From: Campanula takesimana
Taxonomy: Eukaryota; Streptophyta; Magnoliopsida; Asterales; Campanulaceae
NCBI GenBank assembly: GCA_026119855.1
Contig: JAOWBW010000428.1
Span: 1-64,000, forward strand
Length of the DNA: 64,000 nt
Reading direction: 5' to 3'
The notes beneath the pieces are model-generated. The model had not been told where the DNA came from and ran no database searches. It worked only from the letters and a program-made list of their open reading frames with translations. Positions 1 through 12,007 of the stretch are shown one piece after another. Each line of letters starts with the position of its first letter. Positions within the stretch are counted from its first letter, which is position 1. The translations under genes were made by a program, and so were the position numbers.

Positions 1-1320
1 TTTTCCTAATCCACTACACTTTTTATAAATTGACATAACTATCCTTGGCATTTTAGGAGTTAAAGCAATATTTCAGGAAATATGCTATATACACTACAAT
101 TTTTCCTTTTCCACTACATTTGATAATCAAAACTTTTTCTGACATAATTTGTCCATTGATATACTTACCTTACTTTATATTTATTATTATTTTAAATTAA
201 ACATTTTATTTTATAAGATCTCTTAAATTTAAATATTATTTTTTAAATTTATATTTGATTTATTTTTCATTGTTTAGAGTACAATAATAAAATTACTTGT
301 AATCCGTTACATTTGTTATTTTTTCGAAAAAAATAATAAACTTGAAAATATTGACATAATGTCATAAATACTTATAGACGTGATGACTTTTCCAATATAT
401 TATTTGATATTTTTAATATACTATGTTAATTATTAATGAATAAACCAATTATTGTACTATTATAACATAATAAGTTCAGATAAATACTGTAAATTTTTCA
501 ACATTATAGCATTTAGTTTGGTTTATATACAGTGAAAATATTGATTAATAGATTTACCACCAAAGTTTGATATATCTATTAATTTCTTGTTATAATATGT
601 ATATGATTTAGGTTGTGTATGATGAATTAAGCATTTGATGCTTGATGCTTAATAGATTGTAAGGTATATTTTGGAGGTAGGGTGCCTTTGATGACATTGA
701 GGTATAGATATTGGAGGTTACGTGAGGTTCTTAGTGATTGAGAATCAAATCATTACTTAATCAATAAGAGGCTCATGAAACTTTCAATATGTAGAGCTCA
801 ATGTTATCAAGGCACCTTACCTCCAAATTATACCTTGCAATCTATTAAGCATCAAGTGCTTAATACATCAAACCCACACCTTATTCACCTCTTTGTCTAA
901 TCCGTTTTATTTCTCTTTTTTCTATTTTATTTAATCAAAGACAAAAAAAATGTTAAATAGACTAAGCTGGAATAGAAATAAGTAGGTGAGAATAAAATGT
1001 CTAGTTTATTGCATAAAACTAAAGTAACAAAAAAGAATTGTTAGTATTTTCACGATATTCTTTACATATATATATCATTTATGTTTCTTGAAATGATTAA
1101 GTTGATGGTTTCAAAAAAAAGTAAAAAAAAAAAAAAAATTGATTTAATCTGGAGATCCACAAAATAAAACATATAATTTAATAATACTAATGAATGTAGT
1201 GGAAAATTAAATGTTGTAGTATTAATAGTCTTTCTTAGAGGGTAATTATGTCAAGTAATTAACTAATTCACTAAAAATAGAATCAATGGGGTGGGTTAGG
1301 AAAAATAGTAGTGGCAATAG
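1..1320. mobile_element. Partial AT-rich inverted-repeat element
   Basis: The first 130 bases contain repeated 'tccactacatt'-like motifs. Their reverse complements recur at about 1190-1320, ending in 'gtagtggcaatagcc'. The same terminal motif, inverted, is present at 29736. This suggests a non-autonomous DNA transposon whose left end lies outside the window or at its first base. I see no coding sequence, and a Tourist-like MITE is nested at 611-880. The family is not identified. Confidence 0.4.
611..880. mobile_element. Tourist-like MITE
   Basis: Foldback element of about 270 bp. The left arm begins GGTTGTGTATGATG and the right arm ends with its near reverse complement. The arms pair over roughly 90 bp, including a motif 'ttggaggtagggtgcc' and its complement near 800-830. 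It is flanked by TTA at 608-610 and 881-883, the target duplication expected of PIF/Harbinger (Tourist) MITEs. No ORF. Confidence 0.75.
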
Positions 1321-2467
1321 CCATCCCTAAAAATATTACATTCATCTATATAGAAAATTGTAATCATACATGCACTATGTTACACTTCAATTATTACTTT
1401 TTTTAACTACAAAAACTATTTAATTTTTTTTTTTTGCGAAACTGTTGTTACATCTTACAAATAAATTGTTATTTTTTTAACATTAAACTGTTACTTTTTC
1501 ATAAAAATGTGTTACATTTTTTTACAAGGAGCAGCTCACTTTTTTTATGTATTAAAAAATGTTTTTTAAAATAAAAATAAAAACCATATCACTGTCTATC
1601 TAGTTTTATTCGTTTCGTCAAGACCGGTATTTTCATATATATTTTTTCGACTTCAAAATCTCAAGATATAGTATTTTAAAAGTTATTGAGTTTTTTTCTT
1701 AAGAAAAAGGGGTGTGGTCACATTTCTACAACCTAGGCTTAGAAGTGCCCCAAACAATACGTGACTAGTGAATCAAGTGTTCATATCCTTAAAAAATTGA
1801 ATAGTCAAATGTGAATCATTTTTGGACGGAAGGAGTAAATTTTATTAATAAAATTTTTAGATGTTAATTAAAAAAAAAGTCAGAAGATTTTTTCGACACA
1901 GAGGAAATATTAGTAAGATTTACTCCCTCGATAAATAAATATGTATATTACTCTTTATTAAACCAAGCCTAATGATGACTATGTTAGTAAGGGCCTTTAG
2001 AATGAAAAGTTAAAACTCACTAACCTAAAGATGAACCAATATTAGCAATTATGGGCCTGTTTTTTTAAAGGAAAATTATGTTTACTCATTTTCTTGTTTG
2101 GATGTTAATTTTAAGGTTCCCAATTTAAAAAGCCTTTCCCCAATATCAGATCCAAAAGGCTGTGTGTGTATCTAAATACAGGGGACCTAAATATGAAATA
2201 AAAACATAATAATACCAATATTAGTTGATAAATTTGAAATAGCTCATCAAAATTCCTATTTTAAATAATGTGTCTCATCGATATAGACATTACATTTGCA
2301 AAATTATCCTAATAATAATGTTTTAATAGCCAACAAAATGTATATGGAAAATACAATGAAAGCAACTCCATTAATACCAAACATCCAAACTAAAGGTAAT
2401 TAAACTGTATGAACCATAGAAGTAAAAAGATGTCGAGAAAAATCCTAGGACTTCGCTTAACGTCGTC
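1321..2467. other. Noncoding repeats and nucleolin 3' flank
   Basis: AT-rich DNA without a supported gene. A Stowaway-type right end (ending 'ggacggaaggagta') lies at about 1700-1836 and matches the internal sequence of the MITE at 41295-41473, so it is the remnant of one copy. The part next to 2467 should include the 3' UTR of the nucleolin-like gene; I could not place a polyadenylation site with confidence. Confidence 0.5.
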
Positions 2468-5400
2468 CTAATCATCGCCAAAGGTCGTCTTCTTGCCTGC
2501 AATACAAAGAAACCTTGGATCAGCTACATCTCGAGTTTTGAAACATAAGAAGTGTGCCCGTAAATCACAAAATATAACAACATAATAGCTTCTAAATGTA
2601 GGGAATTTAATGTAGAGCAATGCTAGGGGCACAAGATCTTGCTCACAAAATGAGGTGGTCATATTTTATTGGTTGCATCGATAATGTACCCGCCACACTA
2701 CTTAAAATCATGACACCTAGGATTTCGTGGGCACAGCAAAAAATTTTGTGCCCCTAGTATTATTCTTTAACGTATTAACCTTACGTTCAGTGTGAAACAA
2801 TAAAGAGAAATCATAACTTCAGTGGACAGATATAATAAAAACCAATTGCCCAACTTAAAAAAGTAAACTCAAATAGTCCTCTCTATGTGAAAATAATAAC
2901 TCCATATCTAAGTCAAAGAAACTAAGGCCATTATTTGGATATTCTTTTCATTCCATTTTTTGTGCGGTTTTTTTTTTTTTTTTTTTTGTGAGATTTTTGT
3001 AATGAATGGTTAGAAAATGTAGAGGGATAGAGAAAATGTGGGGCCAGAGAGAGACCGAAAAACCCAGAGAAAACAGAAAGCTAACAGCATACAGAAAGAG
3101 GCCGTAAATCCCATGGACGGATCGCCGTGTTCAAATTTAAACTTCCAATTATAATGTCATATAATGAGACATTATCGGTACTTGTGAATATCCTCCACTT
3201 TCACTAAAATTGCTAAAATGTCAACTTTTTGAAGTTCCGCTTCCGCTAGCACAAAAAAAAAATGGGAACAGAAAAAAATGGGGACAGAGTGAGCATAAAA
3301 GTGGTCTAAAAACTCAGCAAATGCAGAACATGTATATGCCACAAAATGTGCTTGAAGGCCACTTTCTTGGTGAGTAATACTAAATTCAAAATATTTTGGT
3401 CACAAATATTGTTGGCTATGTTTGTAGCCCCCTATATTACTCATTAATATATCATCCCATCACTAATTGCCAACTCGGTTTGTGGTCAAAATTTTGTGAA
3501 GACAAAAGTAATTTTTTTCTTCAAAGAGGATCAATAGTAGTGACAGTATATTACATACCGGTACCAGGTGTAGCCATGCTTGGCCTGCTGGGCCCACGAC
3601 CTCTGCCGCCACCCCGACCTCTGCCGCCATCTCTACCACCGCGCCTACCACCACTATCTCTGTCTCCAAACCTACCTCCACCACGTCTGCCGCCAGACCT
3701 GCCACCACCACCTGACCAACCGCCTCCAGACCTACCGCCGCCGCCGCCGCCGCCTTCTCTTGGCTTTGCCTCATTCACAGTCAGTGGGTATCCACCTAAA
3801 TCAGATCCGTCAAACTCAAGGGCTTTATTGAAAGCTCCACTGTCGGAGAAATCTACATACGCAAACCTGCAAACAAGAAAAACAAAAGACAACAGACTCA
3901 ACAAAACTAATGATCATGTAAAACATAAAAATTAAAGAACCGCCATCAAATATGCTCCCGGTTAATCTAATTCAATCACAAGATTACATAAAAGATACTA
4001 CCTCCGTCCCATCTTATGATTCAAAATCTTCCTTTTTGGGTGGCCCATTATATACTTCAAAAACCCAAAAAAGACTATAATACCTTTTATTTGATGGGCC
4101 CCACATGTTATACTCACAACAGTTATCCACTAACTTTTTCATACCCCACTTTCTCTCTCCTACTCACTTCCTATACTCACAACACTCTACCCCACTTTAT
4201 ATATTTACAAAGGAAAAAAAATCAATTTCTCTAATTCCTGTGCCCAAATTTTTTCAAGACTAAAATGGGACAGGGGAGTATAACATAAGAAAAGGGCGTG
4301 ATTGCAAAGAACGAATAAGATTGAACAATACCCTTTAACAGCACCAGTGTCACGGTCTCCAGGAATAGAAATCCTCGTGATCTCCCCACAGGCACCAAAG
4401 TGCTTTTCTAGAGCTGCTCTGACCTGGAAACAAGTGGCTCCAATTCAGTAAACAATAACCTATGGTTTCAGTTAATGTATTAAGCTTGTATTAAAGACCG
4501 TGATGTATATACATTGTCTTCGCTGTCATTGGTATCGAAACCCCGGACATATACTGTTTTCCCTTGAGCTCTACCTCCTCCAAAAGAATTCTCATTCCTA
4601 TAATTGAAGAGGATTCTAATTAGTTCCCGTTACATATACTGCAGCTAAATATAACTACACCCTCTGTCCCGGAAAATAGCCCCATTTTGACTTTCATGGT
4701 CAACTCAATTAAACTGACCTAACTCTATGAAAATCTAGCTATTTTTTATACAATTCTACAAATTGTTATTATTAGTTCATCATAAGGAAAAACTATCAAT
4801 AACAACTTTAAGAATTACACAGGGTTAGCTAAATTTTCATAAAGCTATGGTCAAAGGTCGATTGAGTTAAGCATAAAAGTCAAACTGGGACAATTTATCC
4901 AGGACTGAGATTATATTGCACATTGTTTAGGAAACATACCCACTGGCCGGAGTGTATGCTCCCCTTTCCTTCGCCAAATCGAGCCTAATCTCACGTCCTA
5001 GCAGATCGTGTCCATTTAATTTGAGTGCCTGCAAAAAAAAATGGAACATGTTTTAGAATGAATAACACCATCTATATACAAGTTCCTTCCCACATCTCTT
5101 GCGAAAGAAAATTGAAACATAATCAACATAGCCACTTCCAACCCAAGAGTCCAATTTTCTATTAAATTTTCATATGGGAAAAAAAAAAAATCCAATCACA
5201 GGAAATTAATACCCCATAGAATAACTGTATCCTACAAGTCAAAGCAAACTATTTACATTGTAGACAACTAGTGTATACCGTTTCCGTTGAAATTATTTTG
5301 CAAATCATAGAAGAAAAATGGAAACGTAAAAGAAAATTTGACAATACCTTTTGAGCTGCCTCGGCCGTGGCAAACTCAACGTGCCCATAACCTCTAAATT

Positions 5401-8400
5401 GACCTGTTTCTCTCTCTGTTGCAAAGCGAACATCAACAACTTCTCCAGCATCTTTAAAGAAATTTTCTCTGCAAAGTGGAAATAATGTTAGATAATGACT
5501 AATATTGATAGCAACAACAAAATTTAAGGGAAAACAGAAACATACATATCAGCTTGCTCGATCGAAAAGGATAAGTTGCCAACAAAGAGAGTTTTGGATC
5601 CGGTGCCTCCAGTTTGAGGTGTAGCTGGGGTTTGAGGCTGCAATATTATAGTAATTCAGTAATATAGTTCTAGATCCCACCCAACCAATATTAACATTAT
5701 AACTCCCCTATGAATGCTAAAAATAGTTAGAAATTCTATCAAACAATCCCCAACATATTTACTTACTGCTTTCTTTGCGGATGGTGCATCAGTCATTTCT
5801 ACATCAGTATCCTGCGTTCGCCAAGCATCCTCAAAAAGTTAGATGATTATCGACCAGTAGAACACAAATTTAATAGTTTTCTAAAAAAAAAAAAAAAAAA
5901 CAGTGCAACTGAAATCCACCGACGCTACCAGAGAACATTTTGTACTCCCTCTGTCCCTAAATGAATGTCCATTTTCAAGAAATTTTTGTCCCGAAATAAA
6001 TGTATTTTTGGAAATAACTTTGTTCCTAATTGTTTTATTACCAATATTTTTTCAGTAGTCTCTTTATACTTGCAAAACTAAATGTTTGGAGATTATATAT
6101 GGTTCTTTACCACTAAATTGTATCAAACAAAGAGATTTTCAGATGTCCCTTCAAATGAATTTGGACATTCATTTAGGGACAGAGGGAGTATCAAAAAACT
6201 CTAATGAGATAAACAATTTATATACTCTGTAGTCAAATAAACAAAGTGGATTAACAAGAAAGGCAATGAACATTAATGAGAATCATATATCAAGGTAACA
6301 TCATGACACAGCAACTAAAAATAAAAGATGATGAAGAAGTGTAATTGAACTATTTAACTGATGATAATTTTGTATCATTTCTTCCAATAAAAAGATGACT
6401 CACAGTTTTCTTTGCGTTTTCGAAGGTTGCTTCTCTTCTTCATCAGAGCTTTCTTCTTCTTCATCAGAAGAGCTTTCTTCTGCCTTTGGTTTGACAGCTG
6501 TGTACCAGATGGCTGCAAAATGCAAGGCATGATAATTGCTAAGATGACAACTTCTTAACACAAGTCCCAAGGGACACATGCCAATAATCATTGCACCAAA
6601 ACATGTAGCCGAACCTTGGTTTTTTTCTTCTGGGGCTCATCATCATCACTTTCAGATGAGCTATCGTCCTCACTGTCATCTACAGCTGGCTTCTGTTCAT
6701 GCATATGGAAGTTAGAACCAACAGCAACACTCATATATATGAGTGTATATGAAATGTGTGTAAATATACATATGTATGTATATGCATATATATGTGTATA
6801 AATGTATATATACCCCCTCCTACCCATTATACTCTACAATTTTGTTTTGAAGACGGATATTATGAAAACGTGAAAGTATTTTAGTGGGACGCCCTTTTGG
6901 GTAAAGAGTGCAACTTATAGTGGGACAGAGGGAATATATTTTACATATAAATAGATATGTGTGCGCGCGTGTGTGCGTGAAATACATGCAAATATTTTTG
7001 TGTATGCGCTTGGGTGGGTGGATTTGTGAGTGTGTGTAACTACCTTGGTTGCAACTGTGGATGCTGGTCGTTTTGCAGGGACAGCTTTTGTTGCCTTTGC
7101 CTACAAAACAATCAAGTATTGAATAACCACATGAAGCCAATGGACAACAATAAGAGAGGGAAAAAGTATCATTTAGTTCCTACTCGTGACTCATGAGCAT
7201 GCCAAATATTATTGAGCTAAAAGAATCAGGAAAGCAATATAGAGTAGGACAAAAACTCATAAGATCATGATGTATATACCAAGCTGGGTATGTACGACCA
7301 GAAAATGAAAAATATAGGCAGACCTCAGCATAGACATACCTCTTCTTCATCAGAATCACTTTCATCGGAGCTTTCCTCTTCCGAACTTGATTCTTCTTTC
7401 TTCTTTGTAGCAGTAACTGGCACCTTCTTTGGTTGGACGGGTACCTTATTCTGTGCGAGTGCCAAAAATTAGCTACAAGTTTTACTACAAGCAAGAATAT
7501 ATCTCAACTAAATCATCACAAAGAACCACAAAAAAACTAAGTATGTAGTATAATGCAACAGAGGACTCAATCTTTCAAGACCGTTGATTAGGTACAAAGC
7601 TGAAAATCATGTTTTTATTAGCAAAGACCATGGATAGTAACTGCCTGACTTGTCGGTTACAAGTTTTATTTAAGTATAGAGCTGAAATTTTCAGGTACTT
7701 TGGCAGAGATAAAGGACTAAAGAATAAATTGTAATAACACACACTCACATCATCATCAGAACTGTCACTGTCATCTGAATCAGAATCAGAATCATCACTT
7801 GACTCGTCTTTCTTCTTGGAAGCTGCCACTGACCCATTCTTGACCGCAACTGCAGCACTTTTGGTTTTTGGTTCCTGCAAAACCAAAAAAAAAAAATATT
7901 ACAGGATAATCAAGAATACGGATATTGTGCTGCATATAATATTAACAGCCTAAGCCACTTGAGTATAAATGGCTATATGTAACCACAAAGGTAACTTACG
8001 TCATCCGACTCGGAGTCGGATTCATCTGAACTGCTGGACGACTCCACCTTAGCTTTTTTTGTAGCAGCGCCATTTTTAGCAGCAACTACAGGCAGCTTCT
8101 TAGGTTCCTGCGACAGTGATTAGAGTTATGCAAAACTCAACAATAAGAACTAACCTATTTTTACTCTCAATAAACATAAGCCCTCCATCTCAAAAGGAAG
8201 TCCAAACATTTTCAAATTTGATCTTTATGAAGGGCAAATAAAAAATAGATTTTGGGACGGATGTGTAGAAAGTAAACACCATAGCTCAAAGAAAATTAAA
8301 TATGAAGCACAAAAGTCTACAGATACTAGCATTGACCGAGGAAGAGTCACTGCCGCTTGATTCTTTTGACAGTATTTAGAGTCAGAGTCAACAGTGGGAA

Positions 8401-10479
8401 TTATGCTATTTTCATCAACAATATAAAAAGATAAAGTAAGGCCTACGAGGTAGACAGTCTACAAACACTCACATCATCTGATGAAGAGTCCTCCTCGCTG
8501 CTGCTCGATTCTTTTGCAGGCTTTGCTTTAGCAGCAGCCACAGGTTTCTTAGGTTCCTGCAATATTAATCAAGTTAAACAGTTAAAAATAGAGATTAAGA
8601 TATTGTACCCAACCACCAAAAAAATAGTGAAACAGACATTCTATTGCCCTCACATCATTTTGGGACGGAGGTGTATAAACTCCATAGATCAAAGAAAATT
8701 AAATATGAAGCAAAAAAAGTCTACAGATACTCGCATTAACCGAGGAAGAGACGCCGCTCAATTCTTTTGACAGTAGTCAGCCCTGGGAATTATGCTATTT
8801 TTACCAACAATATAGAAACAACAAAGTAAGCCCTACGGGCTCTGGGAAACAAAATATGAGGTAGAGGAATTCTACAGACACTCACATCATCTGACGAAGA
8901 GTCGTCACTGCTGCTTGATTCTTTTACGGGCTTTGCTTTAGCAGAAGCCACAGGTTTCTTAGGTTCCTGCAATATTAATAAAGTTATAGAACAGTTACGA
9001 ATATAGATTCCGATATTAACACCAAAGAATAATGAAAAAAGAAATTTTATAGACCCACGTCATCCGAGGAGGAGTCTTCATCACTGCTGCTAGAGTCTAT
9101 TGCAGGCTTCACTGGAGCAACCACCTTCTTGACCGGAACAGTCACCTGAGTATTCAGGTAAAATCAAACTCATCAACAAACCACAGCCAATACAAAAAAA
9201 AAAAAAAGCCATAACACCGGCGAAAGCTAGAATAATACACAAAAAATAAAGAAAAACACCCGTAGCTGCTAAGCACCCAATTCCATCAAACGACCTATGG
9301 AAGATACCAAAACTTCCATCTACACTCAAAACTATATCTCCATTTCAATTAAGCTTTACTATCCGTCTCCTCGTTAAGGGGAAGAATATGTCCTCAATCC
9401 CGCTTCAAGATTTTACATATGAAATAAGTATAAAATAATGAGAAAAAAATATACAAAGACTTTCTATTATTAATGAAAATGAAGATACAAACAACTTTGG
9501 AAATGTGTTTGGTATTCTTAGCACTTCAAAGAAAAGAAAGTTCAAAACACCTAACAAAATGCAGAGAACATAAGGGCCCTCTCATAACTAGATTATGAGA
9601 GGAAGAACACTACTGTGACCAGAAAGAGCATCTATTAGTATTATTCTGAATTCAAAGGTAATCCTAATTTTCAGAGATAACATTTTTGAACAATTATTTG
9701 ACAAATGTTTTCAGATAATAAAGACCGAAAATTACATCATAAATCCGCCACTTGTTCACTGTATTCTCAGACACTGCTTGCAGCCATACTGGAAAAAATA
9801 ATTGCATGAATACATGCTCTGTAAAACAAGTAGCCTTAATCAACTAAATACCATAGATAAACAGAAACAATAAGAAAGGCAATTCTAACAAGCAGGTAGC
9901 ACAAATACATCAAAATCATCATGAGTATTAAACAAAAAAACAAAAAAACAAAAAAAAAAAAAACATACAAATTAAGGGTAAAAAGAAAACAAGAAATTAA
10001 ACCTTGGGGGGTTCATCATCGGAAGAAGAATCCTCTTCAGAAGAACTACTTTCTTGCTTCTTAGGAAGCTTTTTGAGAACCTTTGTTTGCTCAACCGCAG
10101 CCGCAGCAGTCTTCTGCTTCTTTGCAAGCTTCTCAATCACCTCTTCAGCTTCTCTTTTTCCTATAAATAAAAAGACAGCACAAAATCAAAACAGAGTCAT
10201 TATGAAAACAACCGAATTTCCAAAACCCATTACAACAAATTAACAGCAGAGACAAAATCCAGAAAAAAAAAAAAAAAAAAAAAAAAATCAAACCTTTCTT
10301 CAAAGGTTTGGTGGGTTTAGCTACAACAGGAACAGATTCAACCTGGGGAGGGGGGGGGGAAGACGGAAAGCATAATCATCAAACTTACAATTATATTGAA
10401 AATTGAGAAACGGAGAAATCAAAATTAAAAAAAGAGGAGTGAGTACCTTGGTGGCGGATTTCTTGGCTGATTTACCCAT
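2468..10479 (-). CDS. Nucleolin-like protein (RRM1-RRM2-GAR)
   Basis: Nucleolins are nucleolar proteins acting on rDNA chromatin and pre-rRNA. Exons as read (minus): 10447-10479, 10294-10342, 10003-10160, 9059-9145, 8886-8966, 8473-8556, 8000-8107, 7749-7874, 7340-7450, 7044-7100, 6615-6692, 5767-5811, 5547-5637, 5348-5468, 4940-5028, 4513-4597, 4332-4423, 3559-3866, 2468-2496; about 610 aa. The start is MGKSAKKSATK, a lysine-rich basic N-terminus. Next come acidic Ser/Asp/Glu modules, mostly phase-0 exons of 19-42 codons alternating with Lys/Ala/Pro stretches. RRM1 begins KTLFVGNLSF (about aa 354), RRM2 begins KTVYVRGF (about aa 453) with RNP1-like KGFAYVDF. The tail is an RGG/GGR-rich domain of about 70 residues ending GKKTTFGDD. 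A further acidic exon-like segment at 6404-6497 does not join in frame (see findings). Introns carry MITEs; the 857-bp third intron (9146-10002) shows nothing else. Domain order and the RRM motifs make the family call strong; which of the plant nucleolin paralogues it is cannot be told. Confidence 0.93.
2613..2769. mobile_element. Short MITE in last nucleolin intron
   Basis: Foldback sequence with ends 'gcaatgctaggggcacaa' and 'ttgtgcccctagtattatt'. A second member of the same family, with the same ends and internal 'cttgctcacaaaat' and 'ggtgtcatgatttta' motifs, lies at 34342-34526. It sits between the GAR exon and the last coding exon. No coding capacity. Confidence 0.7.
4001..4278. mobile_element. 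Stowaway-type MITE in nucleolin intron
   Basis: Begins CCTCCGTCCCATCTTATGAT and ends with the approximate reverse complement 'aaaatgggacaggggag', flanked by TA dinucleotides. This is the usual Tc1/mariner-derived Stowaway signature. It lies in the intron between the first and second RRM2 exons and the GAR exon. Confidence 0.75.
4658..4910. mobile_element. Diverged Stowaway-type MITE in nucleolin intron
   Basis: The left end 'caccctctgtcccgg' follows TA. Inverted internal arms ('attttgacttt' near 4685 and 'aaaagtcaaactgggac' near 4873) support a foldback element. The right terminus is degraded, so the end is approximate. It lies in the intron between the two RRMs. Confidence 0.6.
5945..6188. 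mobile_element. Stowaway-type MITE in nucleolin intron
   Basis: TIRs are CTCCCTCTGTCCCTAAATGA at the left and its exact-looking reverse complement at the right, with TA on both sides. The arms are very well preserved, suggesting a recent insertion. It lies between the acidic exons and the exon at 5767-5811. Confidence 0.85.
8222..8966 (-). repeat. Tandem duplication of an acidic nucleolin exon with its intron
   Basis: Exons 8473-8556 and 8886-8966 encode nearly the same module (EPKKPVA..AKAKP.KESSSS..DSSSDD). Their flanking introns are also alike: the motifs 'aaagaaaattaaatatgaag', 'gtctacagatact' and 'gggaattatgctattt' recur in the same order with a spacing of about 413 bp. Each copy also carries a decayed exon-like remnant ('gaggaagag...gattcttttgacag' at about 8335-8372 and 8745-8780). 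This indicates at least two rounds of exon copying. Confidence 0.85.
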
Positions 10480-10525
10480 TTGGAAGGAAGAAGATGATAG
10501 AGGTGAAAGAATGGGGGTGGAGGCA

Positions 10526-10600
10526 CAAAACCCTAATTTTGTAGGGTTTTAGGGGAGAAGGGACTGAGCAGTGTCGCGTGAGTTTAGATATTTATACACG
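10526..10600 (-). promoter_or_regulatory. Nucleolin promoter: TATA box and telo-box
   Basis: On the minus strand a TATAAATA motif lies at about 10588-10597, roughly 110 bp upstream of the ATG. Between them are AAACCCTAA (plus strand, 10528-10535) and AAAACCCTA on the minus strand near 10543-10551. These telo-box-like motifs are typical of plant genes for ribosome and nucleolar proteins. The transcription start would fall near 10560; that is inference. Confidence 0.6.
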
Positions 10601-10619
10601 GGTTCTTGTTATACAAGCA

Positions 10620-11308
10620 GACGAGTTCGTCTAAACTCTAAACGGCGCATATTTTCTTCGTTTAGGTTTCGGGCCAAATCCAACACTATGTTGTTTTCGG
10701 GACCCGGAACCGCGTCACCCAAATTAGTTCCACCCCTTCACCCAACGGTTTCGATCAAGGCCACATAGACGAGCTCATCATCTGTGTGGCTAAAATGATT
10801 TCAATTTTTTTTTGTCCTACCGAGTTCGGACACATCTCATCCGTCGAACAAAAAAAAATGAGGTGACTCTAATCTCCACTATTGGGTGGATCAGGGTGGA
10901 GCTAACCGCTAGGTGGAGCAGTTCGAAATCCCTGTTTTCGTTCTAGTTTTATATTTTAAGCAGAACTTGATATTATTTCAAAAACATTTTTTATTTATAT
11001 GTTCCATTATTTATGTATCTTAAATTTACAGTAAATTTATTTTATTATTTATAAAAAAATAAATATTTTGGAAATGTTTAAAAAAATATGTTATTTCATA
11101 AAAAATAAAAAAGTAGGTTAACTATTTCAGTTGCTTGGCCAATGATAAATGAGCTCAGTATATTAAATTACAAAGACATAATAATAAACTTTAGCTCAGT
11201 AAATTAATTACAAAAAATGGAAATATATTTTTAACTAATAAAATTCATTTCTTATTTTAATGAGTATGGAAAATAACAAAAATAAACCTTTTATACTTCC
11301 AGGTCATC
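10620..11308. other. Noncoding, nothing recognised
   Basis: AT-rich intergenic sequence upstream of the nucleolin-like gene. The short ORF at 10571-10768 has no recognisable domain and overlaps the promoter. I see no RNA gene or element ends here. Confidence 0.5.
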
Positions 11309-11416
11309 AAAATTTTATCATGATTCATGAATAGTAAGCGGTATGATCTTTGATTCAGACCAAAATTGTATCATGATTCATGTATAGTAAGCGGTATGAT
11401 CCTTGATTCAGACCAC
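11309..11416. repeat. Two-copy 54-bp tandem repeat
   Basis: Two adjacent copies of a unit containing 'atcatgattcatg.atagta' and 'agcggtatgat' followed by 'ttgattcagacc', differing at only a few positions. They abut the GAACCGCGGTT-rich repeat on the right. Confidence 0.85.
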
Positions 11417-11995
11417 AGTTTGGACTTAACCGAATTAAATCATACGGTTTGGTTCAGATTTCAAATATGAGGGTTTGAGTTCGGTCTCAAAAATTGGTAA
11501 ACCACGTGGTTTGGTTGTGAACTGAATCACGAGACTGAACCATCAGATCAAACCACCAGACTAAACCACCGGACCGCTATTTGTTTGTTCTGTAACATTC
11601 ATCTTTGATTTATTAAAAAAAATACATTACATTAGACCATTCTTAACTCTTGTTTTCCATCTTATTCAATACAGTATTCATTTCATCGTGTGTTATATTC
11701 GTCAAGGCACATAGTTAACAAAGTTTTGTAGTGTGTTCACTTCCTTCGGTTTATTCGTTAAATATTCTTCTTCCTTCGATTTTCCCCTTTTAAACAGAGT
11801 CTAAACCATGATCTGAATCGTGATATGAACTACGGTCTGAACCGCGGTTTGAATCACATTGCTGAACACGGTCTAACCGCGGTCTGAATCACATTGCTGA
11901 ACCGCCATCTAAACCAAACTGAATCAAACCATTGCAGTTTGGTTTTGTTTGGTTCGAACTTTTTAGTGGTTCGGTTCTGTCTGAAATTTTTCCAA
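11416..11995. repeat. GAACC/GGTTT-rich degenerate repeat (possible hAT-like element)
   Basis: Many short units of the type 'gaaccgcggtttgaatc' and 'ggtttggttcag' in both orientations, with an unrelated AT-rich centre (11590-11790). Plant hAT-derived MITEs often have such self-complementary 'ggttcggtt' tracts. I could not define terminal repeats or a target duplication, so the class is uncertain. Confidence 0.4.
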
Positions 11996-12007
11996 AACGA
12001 TGATCAG

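Noticed and set aside
3396..3935. Plus-strand Pro-rich ORFs opposite the nucleolin GAR exon
   Set aside because: They are the complement of the Gly/Arg-rich exon; their Pro/Leu composition follows from GGN codons on the other strand.
8638..8780. A further nucleolin acidic exon
   Set aside because: The sequence resembles the neighbouring exons but has lost the EPKKP start, the donor and the frame; treated as a decayed exon copy.
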